From Chromatiales bacterium (GTDB taxonomy: Bacteria > Pseudomonadota > Gammaproteobacteria > UBA6429 > Thiohalophilaceae): a stretch of DNA of 8,847 bases. The DNA is taken from the NCBI GenBank assembly GCA_024641465.1, contig JAHEDB010000069.1, forward strand, positions 1 to 8,847, written 5' to 3'. The position numbers and the translations under genes are program-made. Within the stretch, counting starts at the first letter, position 1, and every line of letters begins with the position of its first letter. Of the stretch, positions 6,061 to 8,847 are shown piece after piece. The notes under the pieces were generated by a model that was given only the letters and a program-made list of their open reading frames with translations, was not told the DNA's origin and did no database searches.

Positions 6061-6088
6061 AGTATAAAGATTGCTAATATATAAGCAA
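6061..6088 (-). promoter_or_regulatory. Possible promoter of the capsule operon
   Basis: On the minus strand, TTGCTT (6083-6088), a 16-base spacer and TATACT (6061-6066) lie about 60 bases upstream of kpsF. The -10 matches consensus at five of six positions, but the -35 matches at only three. The spacer overlaps a near-palindrome TTGCTAATATATAAGCAA (6071-6088, plus strand) that could be an operator. The region 6019-6276 is AT-rich and otherwise holds nothing I can identify. Confidence 0.3.
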
Positions 6089-6276
6089 CTGTTAATTGCA
6101 GGAAGGTATTTTAACTGATCACTAAAGCGACTTGCTCAAAAATTTTACAATTAAAACAAGTGGGGTTTACTGAACGTTATCAGTCACTCAGATAAGGCAG
6201 GCTGATTTGGACAATTCTTGAACAGAAAATAAACATCCTGGCTGAATATTTTTTACTCAATCGCTGTCGGTACAGC

Positions 6277-6870
6277 TTAGAGCTGGGCAATGATTAATAA
6301 ACCAATGCTGTTGCCATCCACCTTATGTTGATCCACCTGGGATTCATACTGGATCAAGGTCAGGCGTATCCCCCACAGGAAGGTTTTACTGCGGATGAAA
6401 TCGACTTCCATTAAACCACCGAGGGCATGGTTATATTTTTCAACGATATTACCGGCGAGCCCATAACCCTTCAGCTTGGGAAACAAATGATAAGTTGCCC
6501 CCATGCCGAAACGCATATCTTCCATCCGGTAAAACAACAACGCATTGAGCGGATAGCGCACCCAGCTGATTTTTGTTTCATTGTCATAGCGCGCATCGGA
6601 TTTAACACCGAAGGTCACCTGTGTTTCCCAGGTGGGTGCAAATTGATACAGGCGGCCAAAGTCGAATGAGAACAGACCGCCGGCCTTAATTGAGTCTGTT
6701 TTGCCATTATCGAATGTCCCATGAATGAGTTCATCCCCACCGATATGCACACCCAGTTCGATGATCGAATCGGCCAGTGTATTTGCCGAATAAATACAAG
6801 ACCCCACTATAGTGATCAAACAGGTCAGAATTAGATGTTTGCCGTGTTTGCTTCTCAAAATCTTTTTCAA
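6277..6870 (-). CDS. Secreted, probably outer-membrane beta-barrel protein, function unknown
   Basis: A 197-residue protein, not assigned to a named family. Residues 1-33 form a signal peptide: basic MKKILRSKHGKH, a hydrophobic core, and cleavage after ANTLA. The mature chain alternates polar and hydrophobic residues in short strands separated by Gly/Asn/Asp turns (IIELGVHIGG, AGGLFSFDFGRLY, TWETQVTFGVKSDARY, RFGMGATYHLFPKL, LWGIRLTLIQYES). This suits a small eight-strand-type barrel. The C-terminus is IAQL rather than the usual terminal Phe. The start is TTG at 6870: a stop codon lies about 30 bases upstream in frame with no ATG or GTG between, and no later ATG would keep the signal peptide. 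It is co-oriented with the capsule operon but separated by more than 250 AT-rich bases, so it is probably an independent unit. A link to the capsule is unproven. Confidence 0.8.
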   Translation of the reverse strand: MKKILRSKHGKHLILTCLITIVGSCIYSANTLADSIIELGVHIGGDELIHGTFDNGKTDSIKAGGLFSFDFGRLYQFAPTWETQVTFGVKSDARYDNETKISWVRYPLNALLFYRMEDMRFGMGATYHLFPKLKGYGLAGNIVEKYNHALGGLMEVDFIRSKTFLWGIRLTLIQYESQVDQHKVDGNSIGLLIIAQL

Positions 6871-6907
6871 TCCGTTCTCAAATCCGTGTATCTGATATTA
6901 GGGAGCC

Positions 6908-6964
6908 TCTGATTAATTCGTATCTCTTCATTCCAGCAAAGGCCGGAATGCCGAATTAATCAGA
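6908..6964. repeat. MITE-like nested inverted repeat
   Basis: Perfect 13-base outer arms TCTGATTAATTCG (6908-6920) and CGAATTAATCAGA (6952-6964). Inside the loop is a second palindrome, CATTCC / GGAATG (6929-6934 and 6945-6950). The inner part resembles the common proteobacterial CATTCC...GGAATG intergenic palindromes. The flanking GGGAGCC on the left is only partly mirrored on the right. The element lies in the intergenic region shared by the barrel gene and purB, which face away from each other, so it may affect either promoter. Confidence 0.75.
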
Positions 6965-7047
6965 TCTTCCTTAGGTTAGCAGTTTTGCCATGTCTGGACG
7001 GTAAAAGCAAAAATTTGTGTTTCTGGAGCATGGCGGCCTAAATAGGA

Positions 7048-7053
7048 TATGAT
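7048..7053 (+). promoter_or_regulatory. Possible -10 element of purB
   Basis: TATGAT, five of six matches to the sigma-70 -10 consensus, about 30 bases before the purB ATG. I see no good -35 at 16-18 bases upstream and no PurR-type palindrome, so this is tentative. Confidence 0.25.
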
Positions 7054-7082
7054 CGCGGCTTCCTGAACAGTCCGGAGTAGCC

Positions 7083-8450
7083 ATGGAATTTACGACCCTC
7101 ACCGCCATTTCCCCCGTCGACGGCCGATATGCCAGTAAAACCAAAGAGTTACGTCCAATCTTTAGTGAATATGGGCTGATCCGGCACCGTGTGCTGGTTG
7201 AGGTCCGCTGGCTTCAGTACCTGGCCCAGGAACCTGGTATCCCTGAAGTCCCCGCCTTTAGCGAGCATGCCACTAAACTCCTCGACGGCATCGTCGAGAA
7301 TTTCAGCGAAGCCGACGCCCAGCGGATCAAGAATATCGAACGCACCACCAACCACGACGTGAAGGCGGTTGAATATTTTCTAAAGGAAAAGATTGCCGGT
7401 AATGCCGAACTGGAAGCGATTAATGAGTTTGTGCATTTTGCCTGCACCTCGGAGGATATCAACAATCTGTCGCATGCCCTGATGTTGCAAGAGGCGCGCA
7501 AGCAGGTACTGTTGCCCCTGATGGATGAGCTTATTGCCGAACTGACCAGGATGGCGCACACCTATGCCGACAAGCCCATGCTGTCGCATACCCATGGCCA
7601 ACCGGCCTCTCCCACCACTGTCGGCAAGGAAATGGCGAACGTCGTTTATCGATTAAAGCGCCAGCGCCAGCAATTTGTTGAGGTGGCCGTTTACGGCAAA
7701 ATGAACGGTGCGGTGGGTAACTACAATGCCCACGTATCGGCCTATCCGGAGCTGGACTGGCCGGTTATCAGTGAACGATTCATTAAATCGCTGGGGATCG
7801 AATTCAATCCCTATACCATTCAGATCGAACCGCATGATTACATCGCCGAATACTTCGATGTCCTGGCGCGCTTTAATAACATCCTGCTGGACCTGGACCG
7901 TGACGTCTGGACCTATATCTCGATGGGATTTTTCAAACAAAAAACCATCAAGGGCGAGGTCGGCTCGTCCACCATGCCGCACAAGGTCAACCCTATCGAC
8001 TTTGAAAACTCCGAGGGCAACCTCGGTATAGCCAATGCCATTTTCCAGCACCTGGCCAGCAAGCTACCCGTATCACGCATGCAACGCGACCTGACTGACT
8101 CGACAGTTCTACGTAATCTGGGGGTCGGTATCGCCCATGGTGTTATTGCCTATCAATCCACCCTCAAAGGCCTGAGCAAGCTGGAACTGAATGAAGCCCG
8201 CCTGTTAAACCTGCTGGATGCCAACTGGGAAGTCCTGGCTGAACCAATCCAGACCGTAATGCGACGCTATGGCGTGGCGAATCCTTATGAAAAACTCAAA
8301 GACCTGACGCGTGGTCAAAAAATAGACAAGCAGACACTGATTAGTTTTGTTAATACGCTCGACATTCCGGAGGAAGGAAAACGTCAGTTACTGGCCTTAA
8401 CACCTGATAATTATATCGGCATTGCGGAAAAGTTGGCAAAATCCATATAA
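7083..8450 (+). CDS. purB: Adenylosuccinate lyase
   Basis: Catalyses two fumarate-releasing steps of purine synthesis: SAICAR to AICAR, and adenylosuccinate to AMP. Cytoplasmic homotetramer of the fumarase/aspartase superfamily. The 455 residues nearly equal the 456 of E. coli PurB, and the sequence aligns without visible gaps from memory. SPVDGRY is at 10-16, ERTTNHDVKAVEYFLKEK at 86-103 and FACTSEDINNLSHALML at 119-135. The catalytic His171 is in SHTHGQPASP, and the signature loop SSTMPHKVNP (295-304) carries catalytic Ser295. The start ATG follows GGAG by five bases. It is divergent from the capsule side. No terminator is visible in the 21 bases before the next gene, so the two may be co-transcribed. 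Complete and apparently intact. Confidence 0.98.
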   Translation: MEFTTLTAISPVDGRYASKTKELRPIFSEYGLIRHRVLVEVRWLQYLAQEPGIPEVPAFSEHATKLLDGIVENFSEADAQRIKNIERTTNHDVKAVEYFLKEKIAGNAELEAINEFVHFACTSEDINNLSHALMLQEARKQVLLPLMDELIAELTRMAHTYADKPMLSHTHGQPASPTTVGKEMANVVYRLKRQRQQFVEVAVYGKMNGAVGNYNAHVSAYPELDWPVISERFIKSLGIEFNPYTIQIEPHDYIAEYFDVLARFNNILLDLDRDVWTYISMGFFKQKTIKGEVGSSTMPHKVNPIDFENSEGNLGIANAIFQHLASKLPVSRMQRDLTDSTVLRNLGVGIAHGVIAYQSTLKGLSKLELNEARLLNLLDANWEVLAEPIQTVMRRYGVANPYEKLKDLTRGQKIDKQTLISFVNTLDIPEEGKRQLLALTPDNYIGIAEKLAKSI

Positions 8451-8471
8451 GTATCTATCTTCTATATACAA

Positions 8472-8847
8472 ATGAGCCCAAACACTGACATTCTTTTTTT
8501 TGACAAGGACTGTCCACTGGATGCAGTGGTCAGTCTGGCTGAACCACGTGACGTACCGGGCCTGAACGGCGCCTTTCTTTCCATCCTCAAGGAACACATC
8601 CCGCAGCGGGCCGTTAAGGTCTATGAGATCGCCAACAACTTTTGTGTCCCGGTATCTGACGACGGACAGTGTGCACGAACACTACGCCTGGTGCTGAAGA
8701 CCCAGGAAAATAATCCGGCGGTAAGACTCGATTATAATGATTCGGATGTTCAGCAATGTCTCAAACTTAAAATACCTGTTTGCGGCAATGAAAAGGAAAC
8801 CGATCGGATACGCACTATCTTCCCTATCCCCGGTCTGCCCTCACCGC
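8472..8847 (+). CDS. Unrecognised protein, N-terminal part (runs off window)
   Basis: The frame is open from ATG 8472 to the right edge, 125 codons visible, starting 21 bases after purB. The protein begins MSPNTDILFFDKDCPLDAVV and has no signal peptide or membrane segment in the visible part, so it is probably cytoplasmic. The segment AVVSLAEPRDVPGLNGAFLS, then ILKEHIPQRAVKVYEI, recalls the helical/GAF-like N-terminus of some proteobacterial GGDEF (diguanylate cyclase) proteins, but no catalytic domain lies inside the window. That assignment is a guess. No Shine-Dalgarno precedes the ATG, and no other ATG lies early in the frame. GTG codons such as 8526 are possible but would drop a coherent N-terminus. 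Codon use resembles purB. Confidence 0.7.
   Translation, partial: MSPNTDILFFDKDCPLDAVVSLAEPRDVPGLNGAFLSILKEHIPQRAVKVYEIANNFCVPVSDDGQCARTLRLVLKTQENNPAVRLDYNDSDVQQCLKLKIPVCGNEKETDRIRTIFPIPGLPSP
8508..8535. repeat. Strong hairpin inside the start region of the gene after purB
   Basis: GACTGTCCACTG (8508-8519) and CAGTGGTCAGTC (8524-8535) pair over 12 bases with one mismatch and a GATG loop. A run of eight T lies just upstream (8494-8501), not downstream, so this is not a canonical terminator for purB on the plus strand. It falls within about codons 13-22 of the downstream frame, where structure could limit translation. Confidence 0.6.

Noticed and set aside
6240..6276. Intrinsic terminator after the barrel gene
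   Set aside because: A five-base stem exists (GCTGT/ACAGC), but on the minus strand it is followed by A residues, not U.
7214..8051. Long minus-strand frames within purB
   Set aside because: Antisense shadows of a highly conserved enzyme; no ribosome sites or recognisable domains.
8397..8597. Minus-strand frame across the purB end and the next gene
   Set aside because: It overlaps the conserved purB C-terminus and the better plus-strand frame; no family features.

Overview
The window looks like a chromosomal segment of a gammaproteobacterium. PurB is close to the E. coli type along its whole length, and the capsule export proteins are of the E. coli group 2 / Campylobacter Kps type. The genus cannot be told from the sequence. 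No rRNA, tRNA, CRISPR array, integrase or classical transposase was seen.

Left two thirds (1-6003, all minus strand): a capsular polysaccharide export operon. Read in the direction of transcription it is kpsF (arabinose-5-phosphate isomerase, first step toward Kdo), a small unrecognised lipoprotein, kpsM (ABC permease), kpsT (ABC ATPase), kpsE (inner-membrane/periplasmic PCP-3 protein), then a repeat island of about 0.9 kb, then kpsD (outer-membrane/periplasmic export protein, cut off by the left edge). From kpsF to kpsE the genes are spaced by 8 bases or overlap by 14, 4 and 38 bases, so they are probably transcribed together and translationally coupled. KpsM and KpsT would form the transporter, and KpsE with KpsD the conduit to the cell surface. 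KpsF supplies the Kdo precursor that the lipid linker of such capsules needs.

The kpsE-kpsD gap (about 1091-2031) is the most unusual part. It carries about five full or partial copies of a nested palindromic repeat with outer arms GTCATTGCGAGG / CCTCGCAAxGAC and inner arms GCAATCTCC / GGAGATTGC. Between the copies sits a small AT-rich gene for a single-domain GIY-YIG nuclease. The last repeat copy before it ends about six bases from its stop codon. This looks like a selfish or mobile unit lodged in an operon, and it resembles in outline the REP/RAYT partnership, but with a GIY-YIG enzyme.

Right third: a TTG-initiated gene for a secreted, probably outer-membrane beta-barrel protein (6277-6870, minus). 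Next is a divergent intergenic region holding a MITE-like nested inverted repeat (6908-6964), then purB (adenylosuccinate lyase, plus strand, complete). Last is the 5' part of an unrecognised cytoplasmic protein that runs off the right edge, with a strong hairpin inside its first codons.
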